Positions 17,016-25,865 of a DNA stretch of 64,000 bases are shown in pieces. This DNA comes from an uncultured Maribacter sp. Lineage in GTDB: Bacteria; Bacteroidota; Bacteroidia; Flavobacteriales; Flavobacteriaceae. Where the stretch lies: assembly GCA_947498505.1 (NCBI GenBank), contig CANMKG010000003.1, positions 434,001-498,000 of the forward strand, in the 5' to 3' direction. The notes beneath the pieces were generated by a model. The model did no database searches. It had not been told where the DNA came from and worked only from the letters and a program-made list of their open reading frames with translations. Made by a program: the position numbers and the translations under genes. The stretch's first letter is position 1, and the number at the start of each line of letters is the position of its first letter.

Positions 17016-17777
17016 CTATTGTATTTTGGTAAATTGGCTATTATTATTTAAAGCATCAACAATAAAATTATCGTTGATACCATTTACAATCCAAGTTTCT
17101 ATGTTTGCCTTTTGAGCAATGGTAGCTGCATCTATTTTAGATTGCATTCCTCCGGTTCCATGTGTTGACTTTTCATTGCTTATTTCTTTAGCCAGGTTTG
17201 TTAGGTTGTTTACAGATTTTATGGTCTCTGGAACGTTATGTTCAATAGATGTTTTAGTGTAAATGCCATCAGTATTGGTAGCTATCATAAGTAAATCTGC
17301 CTGCAACAGTGTAGCAGTGAGTGCTGCTAATTTGTCGTTATCCCCAAATTTAATTTCATCGGTAGAAACCGTATCGTTTTCGTTAATTATAGGAATAAAG
17401 TTATTCGTTACTAAAACGTTTATGGTGTTTTTTATATTGATTTTGGATTCTTCTTTTTCAAAATCTGAATACGATAGTAAACATTGAGAGGTGAATAAGC
17501 CAAGCTCTCTAAAGTTTTCTTGAAAAATTCGCATTAGGTGTGGTTGCCCAATAGAAGCCAAAGCCTGTTTGACATTTATTTCTTCACCGTTATGCTCCAA
17601 TTTTACAAATTGTTTTGCAGCAGCAATAGCACCAGAGCTTACGATAATAAATTCGTATTTGTCTTGTAAACCAGCGATTTGCCTTCCGATATCCTCTACC
17701 TTACCCCTAGAAATATGGTTGGTTTCTTTGGTTAGCGTATTGGAACCAATTTTTAATAAAATTCTTTTTTTACTCAT
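17016..17777 (-). CDS. proB: Glutamate 5-kinase without PUA domain
   Basis: A 253-residue amino-acid kinase that makes glutamyl-5-phosphate, the first step of proline synthesis. Visible motifs are LLKIGSNTLTKE, FIIVSSGAIAA, INENDTVSTDEIKFGDND (substrate and feedback loop) and GTGGMQSKIDAA. Many bacterial ProB proteins carry a C-terminal PUA domain of about 100 residues; this one stops after the kinase domain. It sits between proA and argF', so proline and arginine genes share one transcript. Confidence 0.95.
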   Translation of the reverse strand: MSKKRILLKIGSNTLTKETNHISRGKVEDIGRQIAGLQDKYEFIIVSSGAIAAAKQFVKLEHNGEEINVKQALASIGQPHLMRIFQENFRELGLFTSQCLLSYSDFEKEESKINIKNTINVLVTNNFIPIINENDTVSTDEIKFGDNDKLAALTATLLQADLLMIATNTDGIYTKTSIEHNVPETIKSVNNLTNLAKEISNEKSTHGTGGMQSKIDAATIAQKANIETWIVNGINDNFIVDALNNNSQFTKIQ

Positions 17778-17818
17778 TATCGCACTGCTTCAAAATCATT
17801 TTTTTACTTCCTACGATA

Positions 17819-19015
17819 TTATCTTACCTGCCCATTTCCTTGTATATACCATTTATTGGTAACTAAATGTTGCAATCCTATAGGTCCTCTTTGATGTAAT
17901 TTATCTGTACTTATTGCCAACTCACCCCCAAGCCCAAATTGACCACCATCAGTAAATCTTGTTGATGCATTGTGATAAACTGCTGCGGTATCAACCAATT
18001 GCATAAAAGTATTTGCTTTTTCTTTGTTAGCAGTAATTATAGCAGCGGAATGACCACCACCATAGGTATTTATTTTAGCAATAGCCTCTTCAATAGAAGG
18101 TACTTGGCCAAATACTATTTTATAGTCAAGAAACTCCTCGTACCAAACGTTTTCATCCTGAATGAGGTTGGTTTCTTCTAGGGAAGAGAGCGCTTCATCT
18201 GTTAAGATTTCTACACTGCTCTTTTTTAATTCTTGAATTAAGCGTTGAAGAAATTGCTGTTTTCTTGGTAAATCTGCATCTATTAATACTTTATCTAGAG
18301 CATTGCATGCAGAGATTTTGGTGGTTTTGGCATTTATAATAATATCCAATGCCATTTCTAAATCGGCTTCAGCATCAACGTAAACAAAATTGTTACCTCT
18401 ACCACTTACAATTACAGGGCATGTAGCATGTTGTTTTACAAAAGCAATTAATTTTTCACCACCACGAGGAACAATTAAATCTAATTTTTGAGTGGGTTTT
18501 TCTAAAAACTCCTGAGTTTGTTTTCTGTCAAACTGTAGGTAAGTAACCCAATCTTTGGTACAATTGTGTGTTTCAAGTGCTTTATGCCATAAAGTTACAA
18601 GAACAAGGTTGCTGTTAAGAGATTCTTTACCACCTTTTAGTAATATTTTGTTGCCAGATTTAAAGGCTATACCTGCGGCTTCAATTGTAACATCTGGCCT
18701 AGATTCGTAAATAATTAAAATTGTTCCAAAAGGAGCAGTTTTATTGCTTACGTTAATACCATTAGCATGCGTAAAATTAAAACGTTCAATACCTAATGGA
18801 TCTTCTTCATTTGCTAATTGCTTTAAAGATAGAACCATACCATCTATTTTGGACTGGTCCACTTTTAGGCGGTCTCCCATAGCTAAATCCTCGCCAGAAT
18901 ACCCCTCTAAATCCTTTTTGTTTGCAGCTAATATTTCAGATTGATTTTCAACAATCAACTCCGCCATAGTAAGTAATACCGCGTTACGTTCTTGTATGTT
19001 TAATAAGATGCTCAC
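17819..19015 (-). CDS. proA: Gamma-glutamyl phosphate reductase
   Basis: A 398-residue aldehyde-dehydrogenase-superfamily enzyme that reduces glutamyl phosphate to glutamate semialdehyde with NADPH. Motifs are YESRPDVTIEAAGIAFKSGN, PRGGEKLIAFV and the catalytic Cys in KTTKISACNALDK. The conserved tail includes STRFTDGGQFGLGGELAIST. The likely start is GTG at 19015-19013, overlapping the argD stop by one base, and the next ATG would cut into the conserved N-terminus. A 41-bp gap separates it from proB. Confidence 0.96.
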   Translation of the reverse strand: MSILLNIQERNAVLLTMAELIVENQSEILAANKKDLEGYSGEDLAMGDRLKVDQSKIDGMVLSLKQLANEEDPLGIERFNFTHANGINVSNKTAPFGTILIIYESRPDVTIEAAGIAFKSGNKILLKGGKESLNSNLVLVTLWHKALETHNCTKDWVTYLQFDRKQTQEFLEKPTQKLDLIVPRGGEKLIAFVKQHATCPVIVSGRGNNFVYVDAEADLEMALDIIINAKTTKISACNALDKVLIDADLPRKQQFLQRLIQELKKSSVEILTDEALSSLEETNLIQDENVWYEEFLDYKIVFGQVPSIEEAIAKINTYGGGHSAAIITANKEKANTFMQLVDTAAVYHNASTRFTDGGQFGLGGELAISTDKLHQRGPIGLQHLVTNKWYIQGNGQVR

Positions 19016-20157
19016 TATAATTCTTTTTTAAGGGCATTAAAAAATAAATCGATATGTTCCTTAGTACAATTTAAAGCTGGTAAAAAACGTAGTAGTCTTT
19101 TGTTCATAGCTCCGCCTGTAAAAATATGCTGATTGTAAATCATTTTTTTGCGTAGTTCTCCTACTTCAAAATCAAACTCAATACCTAGCATAAGGCCCTT
19201 TCCTTTAATTTGTTTTATTGCAGGAATTTCTTTTGCTTTTTCAACAAAATAAGCTCCAACCTCTTCGGTATTTTTGATAAGGTTTTCGTTTTCTATTACC
19301 TCTAAAACTGCCAAAGTAGCTGCACATGCTAAATGATTTCCTCCAAAAGTAGTTCCCAACATACCATATGAAGCTTCAATACTTTCATGAATTAGCACTC
19401 CACCAACAGGAAAACCATTACCCATACCTTTCGCTATGCTAATAATGTCTGGTTTAATACTTTTACCTTGCTCCGTAATATGATGTTGAAATCCAAAGAA
19501 TTTGCCGCTTCTTCCGAAACCACATTGTACCTCATCGGCTATTAGTAACGCTCCGTTTTGTTTACATTGCAAAGCTACTTGCTGAAAAAAATCGTTGTTT
19601 GGCTCATCTAAACCACCAACACCTTGTATAGCTTCTAATATTACACCACAAACATCTCCTTTTTCTATTTCAGTGGTAAAAGCATCTAAATCATTAAAAG
19701 GTAAAATTGTTACTTTTTGTTGCTTGTTTAAAGGAGCATTTATTTTTTCGTTATCGGTAGCAGCAACGGCAGCAGAAGTTCTTCCATGGAACCCATTTTT
19801 AAATGCTATTACACGGGCTTTTCCGGTTTGAAAAGATGCTAATTTTAATGCATTTTCATTCGCTTCAGCACCAGAATTACATAGAAACAAATTGTAATCT
19901 TCGCAAGAAGAAAGCTGGCCTAATTTAGTGGCAAGTTCTTTTTGCAAAGGGTTTTGAACCGCGTTACTATAAAAACCAATATTATCTAGTTGATTCTTTA
20001 GCTTTTTTACATAATGATTATGACCATGACCAATAGAAATTACTGCATGACCTCCATAAAAATCTAAATATTCTTGACCTTTATCATCGATAACCACCAT
20101 GCCCTTTGCAGAAACCGGGGTTACATCATATAGGGGATATACATCAAATAAATTCAT
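19015..20157 (-). CDS. argD: N-acylornithine aminotransferase (class III)
   Basis: A 380-residue class III PLP aminotransferase that interconverts N-acylglutamate semialdehyde and N-acylornithine with glutamate. Motifs are YLDFYGGHAVISIGH, LFLCNSGAEANENALKLA, LLIADEVQCGFGRSGKFF and the PLP lysine in IISIAKGMGNGFPVGG. The chain includes TTFGGNHLACAA. It overlaps proC by 4 nt upstream and proA by 1 nt downstream. Given the predicted succinyl specificity of the carbamoyltransferase, its substrate is probably the succinylated form. Confidence 0.95.
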   Translation of the reverse strand: MNLFDVYPLYDVTPVSAKGMVVIDDKGQEYLDFYGGHAVISIGHGHNHYVKKLKNQLDNIGFYSNAVQNPLQKELATKLGQLSSCEDYNLFLCNSGAEANENALKLASFQTGKARVIAFKNGFHGRTSAAVAATDNEKINAPLNKQQKVTILPFNDLDAFTTEIEKGDVCGVILEAIQGVGGLDEPNNDFFQQVALQCKQNGALLIADEVQCGFGRSGKFFGFQHHITEQGKSIKPDIISIAKGMGNGFPVGGVLIHESIEASYGMLGTTFGGNHLACAATLAVLEVIENENLIKNTEEVGAYFVEKAKEIPAIKQIKGKGLMLGIEFDFEVGELRKKMIYNQHIFTGGAMNKRLLRFLPALNCTKEHIDLFFNALKKEL

Positions 20158-20954
20158 AGTTGGCCTTTTTTAATTCTACTAATTTTTTCATAGGAAGCAA
20201 CAATACCTTGAATTAACGATGAGCTTAATCCTTGATGTTCCATTTCGTTTAAACCTTGTATGGTACATCCTTTTGGTGTTGTTACTTTATCAATTTCAGA
20301 TTCTGGGTGACTGCCAGATTCAATTAAAAGACCTGCTGCTCCGTTACAAGTATGCATTGCTAGTTCTTGGGCCTCTTTAGCATCAAAACCTAATTGTATT
20401 GCACCTTGCGTAGTAGCTCGTATTAAGCGCATCCAAAATGCAATACCACTAGCGCATATTACTGTTGCAGCTTGCATTTGATTTTCAGGAATTTCTAAAC
20501 TGTGTCCCATTCTATTGAAAATAGCTTTTGCCAAATCTATTCTAGACTTTCCTTTGCCATTACCACAAATACAAGTCATAGACTTCCCAACAGAAATAGC
20601 TGTGTTTGGCATACTTCTGATAATATTTTTATCCGCGCCAATTACCGCTTCCATTTGCGCAATACTAAATCCGGTTATTGTTGAAATTACAACATGATTT
20701 TCGGTTAGTAAATCTTTGCAGTTTTCTAAAATAGCTTCGAACTGACTAGGTTGAATGGCAAAAATTAAAATATCAGAATTTTTAATGGCTTCACGATTAT
20801 CAGAAGTGATAGTCACATTGCCATATTTTGTATAGTCTTCTATTTCGGCAGTGTTCCTTTTGGTTAAGTACATACTTGTTGCACCATTAGAATTTAAAAT
20901 TCCTTTGGCGATGGATAGCCCCAAGTTACCTGCTCCTATTATTGCTATTTTCAT
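20154..20954 (-). CDS. proC: Pyrroline-5-carboxylate reductase
   Basis: A 266-residue NAD(P)H enzyme that reduces pyrroline-5-carboxylate to proline. It starts with the Rossmann loop IAIIGAGNLGLSIAKG and has RSMPNTAISVGKSMT and the C-terminal signature VTTPKGCTIQGLNEME. It overlaps argD by 4 nt. Upstream, a 73-bp spacer to argC holds six tandem copies of a 7-bp repeat. Confidence 0.95.
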   Translation of the reverse strand: MKIAIIGAGNLGLSIAKGILNSNGATSMYLTKRNTAEIEDYTKYGNVTITSDNREAIKNSDILIFAIQPSQFEAILENCKDLLTENHVVISTITGFSIAQMEAVIGADKNIIRSMPNTAISVGKSMTCICGNGKGKSRIDLAKAIFNRMGHSLEIPENQMQAATVICASGIAFWMRLIRATTQGAIQLGFDAKEAQELAMHTCNGAAGLLIESGSHPESEIDKVTTPKGCTIQGLNEMEHQGLSSSLIQGIVASYEKISRIKKGQL

Positions 20955-20968
20955 TGTTATTATTTTTG

Positions 20969-21010
20969 TCTAATGTCTAATGTCTAATGTCTAATGTCTA
21001 ATGTCTAATG
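20969..21010. repeat. Heptanucleotide tandem repeat (TCTAATG)6
   Basis: Six exact copies of TCTAATG run from 20969 to 21010; on the coding strand they read CATTAGA. They fill most of the spacer between argC and proC, 14 nt upstream of the proC start. Copy-number change by slippage would alter spacing in the middle of the operon. Confidence 0.95.
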
Positions 21011-21027
21011 TTTTTTCTCATTCAATA

Positions 21028-22002
21028 TTAAAATACTCCTGCTTTTAAATTAAGCCCTTCATTTTCGTTATACCCAAACATTAAATTCATGTTTTGAACT
21101 GCTTGACCAGATGCCCCTTTTAAAAGGTTGTCTATAGCCGAAGTAATTAATAAAGTATCGCCATGTTTATGTAAATGAATATGGCATTGATTTGTATTTA
21201 CTACTTGCTTTAAACTAATTGGGTCATCTGAAACATGCGTATAATGTGCATCTTTATAAAAATTTGTAAAGATGGCTTTTGCATTTTCTAAATCACCATC
21301 AAATTTGGTATATGCTGTAGCTAAAATTCCACGAGTAAAGTTTCCTCTATTTGGAAGAAAGAAAAGTTCGCCTACATTTTCTTGCAAGCTTTCTAGACTT
21401 TCGCCTATTTCTCCCAAATGTTGATGTGTAAAAGGTTTGTACCATGATACATTATTGTTTCTCCAACTAAAATGAGATGTTGCAGAAGGGCTAACACCCG
21501 CACCAGTACTACCAGTAACAGCATTTATGTGTACATCATTTTGTAATTTATTTTCTTTTGCCAGAGGTAATAGGGCTAACTGAATAGCTGTGGCGAAACA
21601 ACCTGGGTTTGCAATATAATTTGCTGCTTTAATTTCCGATTTTAAAAGTTCAGGCAATCCATAAACAAATTCTTTGTTCTGAAAAACAGCATCGTCATTT
21701 AGTCTAAAATCATTACTTAAATCAATGATTTTGGTAGTTGAAGAAAACGGGTTTTCGTTCAAAAATTTTGTTGAATTTCCGTGACCTAGACAAAGAAAAA
21801 CCAAATCTACATTTAGATTAACATCTCCTGTAAATGTCAAATTGGTTACTCCTAATAAATCGGGGTGCGCAGAAGTTATTTTTTTCCCTGCTCTTGTAGT
21901 ACTAAACACAAAGTCTATAGCTACTTTGGAGTGATTAAGTAAAAGCCTTATAAGTTCTCCACCGGTATAACCCGAACCACCTATGATACCAACTTTAATC
22001 AT
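21028..22002 (-). CDS. argC: N-acyl-gamma-glutamyl-phosphate reductase
   Basis: A 324-residue dehydrogenase that reduces N-acylglutamyl phosphate to the semialdehyde. It has the nucleotide loop VGIIGGSGYTGGELIRLL, the catalytic Cys in YIANPGCFATAIQLAL, and HQHLGEIGE with the active-site His. It overlaps the 3' end of argG by 8 nt. Length and motif order are normal. Confidence 0.96.
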   Translation of the reverse strand: MIKVGIIGGSGYTGGELIRLLLNHSKVAIDFVFSTTRAGKKITSAHPDLLGVTNLTFTGDVNLNVDLVFLCLGHGNSTKFLNENPFSSTTKIIDLSNDFRLNDDAVFQNKEFVYGLPELLKSEIKAANYIANPGCFATAIQLALLPLAKENKLQNDVHINAVTGSTGAGVSPSATSHFSWRNNNVSWYKPFTHQHLGEIGESLESLQENVGELFFLPNRGNFTRGILATAYTKFDGDLENAKAIFTNFYKDAHYTHVSDDPISLKQVVNTNQCHIHLHKHGDTLLITSAIDNLLKGASGQAVQNMNLMFGYNENEGLNLKAGVF

Positions 22003-23185
22003 GATTTTGATTTACGTGATTTGATATTTTACTTGCATTGGATAGAATTTTTATAAATCCTTTAGCGTCATCTGCCGTCCATCCTTTGTTCATTTCTCCA
22101 TAACTACCAAATGAAGCGTTCATAAGGTCATGTTTAGATGAAATTCCGTTTAGTCTAAACTGGAAAGGATATAGACTTAAGAATACATCTCCAGAAACAT
22201 TTTTCTGCGTATCGCTTAAAAAGGCTTCAATGTTTCTCATTACTTCGTCTAAATAATTTCCTTCATGTAATAACATTCCGTAAAAATTACCTTGTTGTTC
22301 TTTTTGGTATTGTTGCCATTTGCTTAAGGTATGTTTTTCTAACAAATGGTGCGCTTTTATAATAATTAAAGCAGCTGCAGCTTCAAAACCAACTCTACCT
22401 TTTATACCTATAATGGTATCTCCTACATGAATATCTCTTCCAATAGCGTATTTAGAAGCTAAAGCCTCAAGTTTTTCAATGTTCGCAACGGGATTATTTT
22501 TTTCGCCATTAATAGCTACTAATTCTCCTTTTTCAAAAGTTAGCGTTACATCGCTAGGTTCTTTTTCTTGTAGTTGACTAGGGTAGGCGCTGTCAGGTAA
22601 GGGTTTTTCAGAAGTTAAGGTTTCTTCTCCACCTACAGATGTTCCCCAAAGACCACGGTTAATAGAGTATTTTGCCTTTTCCCAAGAGTAATCTACACCA
22701 TTCTCTTTTAGGTATTCAATTTCGGCTTCTCTTGATAGTTTGTTATCTCTAATTGGTGTAATGATTTCAATTTCTGGAGCAATGATTTGAAAAATCATAT
22801 CAAATCTTACTTGGTCATTACCGGCCCCTGTACTTCCATGCGCAATATGTTCTGCACCAATTTTTTTCGCATAGTTTACAATTTCAATGGCTTGAACAAT
22901 TCTTTCTGCACTAACCGAAAGTGGGTAGGTATTATTTTTAAGAACATTTCCAAAAATTAGATACTTCACTACTTTGTCGTAAAAAGTTTGAACAGCGTCA
23001 ATTGAAGTATATGAGGATGCTCCTAAGTCTATAGCTTTTTCTTTTATGGTTGCAATTTCTTCAGTTGAAAAACCACCAGTATTTACACTTACAGCATGTA
23101 CTTCAAACCCTTTTTCTTTTGATAAATACTTTGCACAGTACGATGTGTCTAAACCGCCACTATAGGCTAAAACTAATTTTTTCAT
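21995..23185 (-). CDS. argG: Argininosuccinate synthase
   Basis: About 396 residues. It joins citrulline and aspartate with ATP. The ATP pyrophosphatase loop LVLAYSGGLDTSYCAKYL starts at residue 4, and GSTGAGNDQVRFD, YSINRGLWGTSVGGE and IGRDIHVGDTIIGIKGRVG follow. The ATG at 23185 is chosen; an upstream GTG at 23206 would add seven residues, but the ATG has an A-rich leader and fits the family N-terminus. The gene follows the acyltransferase gene by 33 nt and overlaps argC by 8 nt. Confidence 0.97.
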   Translation of the reverse strand: MKKLVLAYSGGLDTSYCAKYLSKEKGFEVHAVSVNTGGFSTEEIATIKEKAIDLGASSYTSIDAVQTFYDKVVKYLIFGNVLKNNTYPLSVSAERIVQAIEIVNYAKKIGAEHIAHGSTGAGNDQVRFDMIFQIIAPEIEIITPIRDNKLSREAEIEYLKENGVDYSWEKAKYSINRGLWGTSVGGEETLTSEKPLPDSAYPSQLQEKEPSDVTLTFEKGELVAINGEKNNPVANIEKLEALASKYAIGRDIHVGDTIIGIKGRVGFEAAAALIIIKAHHLLEKHTLSKWQQYQKEQQGNFYGMLLHEGNYLDEVMRNIEAFLSDTQKNVSGDVFLSLYPFQFRLNGISSKHDLMNASFGSYGEMNKGWTADDAKGFIKILSNASKISNHVNQNHD

Positions 23186-23218
23186 GTTTACTTTTTTTAC
23201 TTCCACAGTATTGGAAAT

Positions 23219-23842
23219 CTATTTTTGTTTCTTTTTTAGGAACAACTGTTCTTTTATACTTTTTAATCTTTTAAAAGCTTTGCCATTCACTTTTTCTTTT
23301 TGCTCTTCTACTTTACTTACAGCGGTAGGGTCATACAGCATTCCGGTACAGAGACACATTTTTCTTTCGGTTCTTGTTAAAATATCAAAGTTTTTACACG
23401 TTTGGCATCCTTTCCAAAACTCTGGGTCATCGGTAAGTTCAGAGAACGTTACTGGCTTGTATCCAAGTTCGTAGTTAATTTTCATTACAGCTAAACCAGT
23501 TGTAATTCCAAAAATCTTTGCGTTAGGGAACTTTTCTTTAGAAAGTTCAAAAACTGCTTTTTTAATTTTTTTAGCTAACCCTTGATTTCTATAGTCAGGA
23601 TGAACAATAAGACCAGAATTGGCTACAAATTTTTCGTGTCCCCAAACTTCTATATAGCAGAAACCGGCAAACTTATCACCATCTAATGCAATAACAGCAT
23701 TACCTTTTTCCAACTTTTGTTGAATATATTCTGGTGTACGTTTTGCAATTCCGGTACCTCTAACTTTAGCGGAATCCGTAATGGTATCACTAATAATTTG
23801 AGCGAACTTATAATGTGTTGTATTAGCAATTACAATTTTCAT
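23219..23842 (-). CDS. GNAT acyltransferase, probable N-acylglutamate synthase
   Basis: A 207-residue GNAT protein. The acyl-CoA loop is in VHPDYRNQGLAKKIKKAVFE, followed by GITTGLAVMKINYELGYKP. An unusual C-terminal cysteine group (WKGCQTCKNFDILTRTER, then KMCLCTGML) could bind a metal or form a disulfide. It is the first gene of the arg/pro operon, which has no argA, argJ or other acylglutamate synthase. It is therefore the natural candidate for the first step, acylating glutamate from acetyl-CoA or, more likely here, succinyl-CoA. Similar GNAT genes are found with arg genes in Bacteroidota, as far as I recall. Confidence 0.75.
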   Translation of the reverse strand: MKIVIANTTHYKFAQIISDTITDSAKVRGTGIAKRTPEYIQQKLEKGNAVIALDGDKFAGFCYIEVWGHEKFVANSGLIVHPDYRNQGLAKKIKKAVFELSKEKFPNAKIFGITTGLAVMKINYELGYKPVTFSELTDDPEFWKGCQTCKNFDILTRTERKMCLCTGMLYDPTAVSKVEEQKEKVNGKAFKRLKSIKEQLFLKKKQK

Positions 23843-24059
23843 TGAATGCTTATTTAATTTAAAAAATGAATGACTTTATTTTTGAGAAGGGAAATGGACT
23901 CACCTATTTCCATAACTATAACACACCCCTACGGGCGGCGGCGAGTGGGAACAAAAGAACGTACTGGAGTAGTTGTCCAGATGTTATGATATGTATGTGC
24001 TTTTGCTTTCATTATAGGTCAAATGTACAAATTATAATGAATTGACCCTATGCAAGTGT
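23843..24059 (-). promoter_or_regulatory. Leader of the arg/pro operon with a GC-rich island
   Basis: This 217-bp gap precedes the first operon gene. A weak promoter match lies at 24028-24055 on the minus strand (TTG, then TATAATTTG). About 35 bp around 23924-23958 (ACCCCTACGGGCGGCGGCGAG) is very G+C-rich for this genome. CATAAC (23911-23916) and GTTATG (23983-23988) form an inverted pair around it. Small hairpins are possible at 23890-23911 (GGAAAT/ATTTCC) and 23964-23980 (CTGGA/TCCAG). It could be a structured leader or a mobile-element scar. No clear ARG box was seen. Confidence 0.4.
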
Positions 24060-25421
24060 TTAATTTTTACAAAAAAGACGCTTTTTGTTATGTAGTGTTA
24101 TTAATTCATAAATAAGAAAGCCATATACTGCAATATATTCAACAAAAAGAAAGCCCATATGCTCTTTAAAATCAGATTGGCCATACGCCCAATAGCTTAA
24201 AACAATAGAAGCAGACCAAATAAGCGGGAATTTAAAATCGGTAAAAATGGTGAGTAAAATCAAGAAAATTACATACCACGGATGCACGGTTGGTGAAATA
24301 AAATAGTAGATGGTTAAAACAAAAAGCATGGCTGTAATTAGTGTTCCCAGTTTTTTATTTTTTTGAATGAAGGTGAAAAGTAGGACAACTATTATTGTTA
24401 TTGTAGGTGTTATTTTTCCATAAGTTTTTATAAGCTCCCAAGGTTTTGCATCGAACTGAATGGCAATATGCTTTATTAAATTATACAGTCCAGCATTAAA
24501 CTCAAAATTAGAAAACCAAAGACCAACGGTTTCGGAGTAATTGACAAAGAATTCTGGGGTGTAAAACGGAGCTAAAAGCGCAACAATAGTTACTCCAACC
24601 ACACTATAGAAAGCGATACTTTTTTTAAACTTAAAATGGGTTAGAAAAAGGGGTAGAAAAAGTATTGGAACAAGTTTTACCATTATGGAAAACGCGTAAA
24701 TAATGGCGCCAGATTTCCATTTATTGATGGAAAGTAAATATAATGACCACACAAAAAAGAAGAGCATTACCCCTTCAAAATGAAGATTTCCTGTTAGTTC
24801 TACTAAAACGAGAGGATTTAAAAAATACCAGAAAATTAAATGTGTAGAACGGTTAAGGTTTTTTAACAGTTTTCGTCCAAAATACACAATTCCGATATCA
24901 GCTAAAATAATTACAATTCGCATTACAATTACGGAGCCTAGAACTGTTTTTCCTCCTAAAAGAGCTGCTAACGCAAAAATTAACTGGTTTAGCGGCGGAT
25001 AGTTACTATAAAATTTAGGGCTTAAATCTCCCATGCCATTGTACAATTCTTGAGCATTGGCGATAAACAAATCTTTTTGCTCAATAAGCACATTGGGTAA
25101 ATAGATATACGGATTTTTAAGGTTACATATGAGTTCTCCATCCCAAATAAAACGGTAAAAATCTTGTGATAAATTAGGTTCAGCTATTAAAAAGACAAGC
25201 CTGAAAAGTACGCCTGCTATAAACAGAAATTTAAAGTTCCATTTTTGGAATTGAACTAATTTAAAGCAGAGAATTACAAGGGCAACAAGAAGCGTAAGGA
25301 GTTTAATAAAATCTGTTCGCACTAAATCATATGCAAATGAAGCATAAAATAGCATGCTAATAAGCACCATCAAAATAGAGAACTTATGTAGTTTCCAGCT
25401 TGAGATTAAGCGTTTCAGCAT
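24060..25421 (-). CDS. GT-C type polytopic mannosyl/glycosyltransferase
   Basis: A 453-residue protein with about 11-13 membrane segments. An early loop carries NLSQDFYRFIWDGELICN, the acidic motif of polyprenyl-phosphate-sugar-dependent GT-C enzymes, and NPYIYLP follows. The chain ends in a short basic tail. Such enzymes add mannose or another sugar from a lipid-linked donor on the outer face of the inner membrane. The VOC gene lies 66 nt upstream in the same direction, and a 14-bp palindrome sits between them. The acceptor is unknown. Confidence 0.75.
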   Translation of the reverse strand: MLKRLISSWKLHKFSILMVLISMLFYASFAYDLVRTDFIKLLTLLVALVILCFKLVQFQKWNFKFLFIAGVLFRLVFLIAEPNLSQDFYRFIWDGELICNLKNPYIYLPNVLIEQKDLFIANAQELYNGMGDLSPKFYSNYPPLNQLIFALAALLGGKTVLGSVIVMRIVIILADIGIVYFGRKLLKNLNRSTHLIFWYFLNPLVLVELTGNLHFEGVMLFFFVWSLYLLSINKWKSGAIIYAFSIMVKLVPILFLPLFLTHFKFKKSIAFYSVVGVTIVALLAPFYTPEFFVNYSETVGLWFSNFEFNAGLYNLIKHIAIQFDAKPWELIKTYGKITPTITIIVVLLFTFIQKNKKLGTLITAMLFVLTIYYFISPTVHPWYVIFLILLTIFTDFKFPLIWSASIVLSYWAYGQSDFKEHMGFLFVEYIAVYGFLIYELITLHNKKRLFCKN

Positions 25422-25433
25422 TTTAAGGTTGGT

Positions 25434-25447
25434 TATATTGCAATATA
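25434..25447. promoter_or_regulatory. Perfect 14-bp palindrome upstream of the GT-C gene
   Basis: TATATTG/CAATATA with no spacer, 13 bp upstream of the GT-C start. Its symmetry and position fit an operator, but AT-rich palindromes also arise by chance and no regulator is assigned. Confidence 0.25.
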
Positions 25448-25487
25448 CAAATAAGCTTAATTTTTTGAAATAAAACCTACATGCAAT

Positions 25488-25862
25488 TTAAATTCTCCAA
25501 GGAGGATTAAGACGATTTTTACCTGCGAAGTAAAGTATTATTTGGTTTCCATCGGGGTCTTTTAAGCGTGCTTCTCTCCATAACCAGGTTTGGTCTTTTG
25601 GTGGGTGCTCAAAAGAAACGCCTTTGGCAATTAAATCCGTAACAATATCATCTAAATTTTCACATTCAAAATATACATAAATTCCATCTCCATTTGGTAA
25701 AGTACTTACTTCATGAACAGAAAAAGTGGATGTTCCATCTGGGCATTCAAATCTTGCATAATGAGGAAGGGCTTCAACAATAAGCTTTAGTCCTAATTTT
25801 TTATAGAACGAAATTGATTTTGATACATCTAAAGACGGAACTGTAATTTGATTAAGATTCAT
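25488..25862 (-). CDS. VOC (glyoxalase/bleomycin resistance) family protein
   Basis: A 124-residue vicinal-oxygen-chelate protein with two beta-alpha-beta-beta-beta halves. It opens with NLNQITVPSLDVSKSISFYKKLGL and ends with WREARLKDPDGNQIILYFAGKNR, where the last Glu-type metal ligand seems replaced (NQIILY). This suggests a binding protein or a variant enzyme. It starts 3 nt after the stop of the CocE/NonD hydrolase gene, so the two are cotranscribed. Confidence 0.8.
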   Translation of the reverse strand: MNLNQITVPSLDVSKSISFYKKLGLKLIVEALPHYARFECPDGTSTFSVHEVSTLPNGDGIYVYFECENLDDIVTDLIAKGVSFEHPPKDQTWLWREARLKDPDGNQIILYFAGKNRLNPPWRI

Positions 25863-25865
25863 TTT

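Noticed and set aside
20969-21010. CRISPR-like array
   Set aside because: The units are 7 bp, contiguous and have no spacers.
23924-23990. tRNA or other known RNA gene in the arg operon leader
   Set aside because: No cloverleaf can be drawn; the stems are short and no TpsiC-like loop is present.
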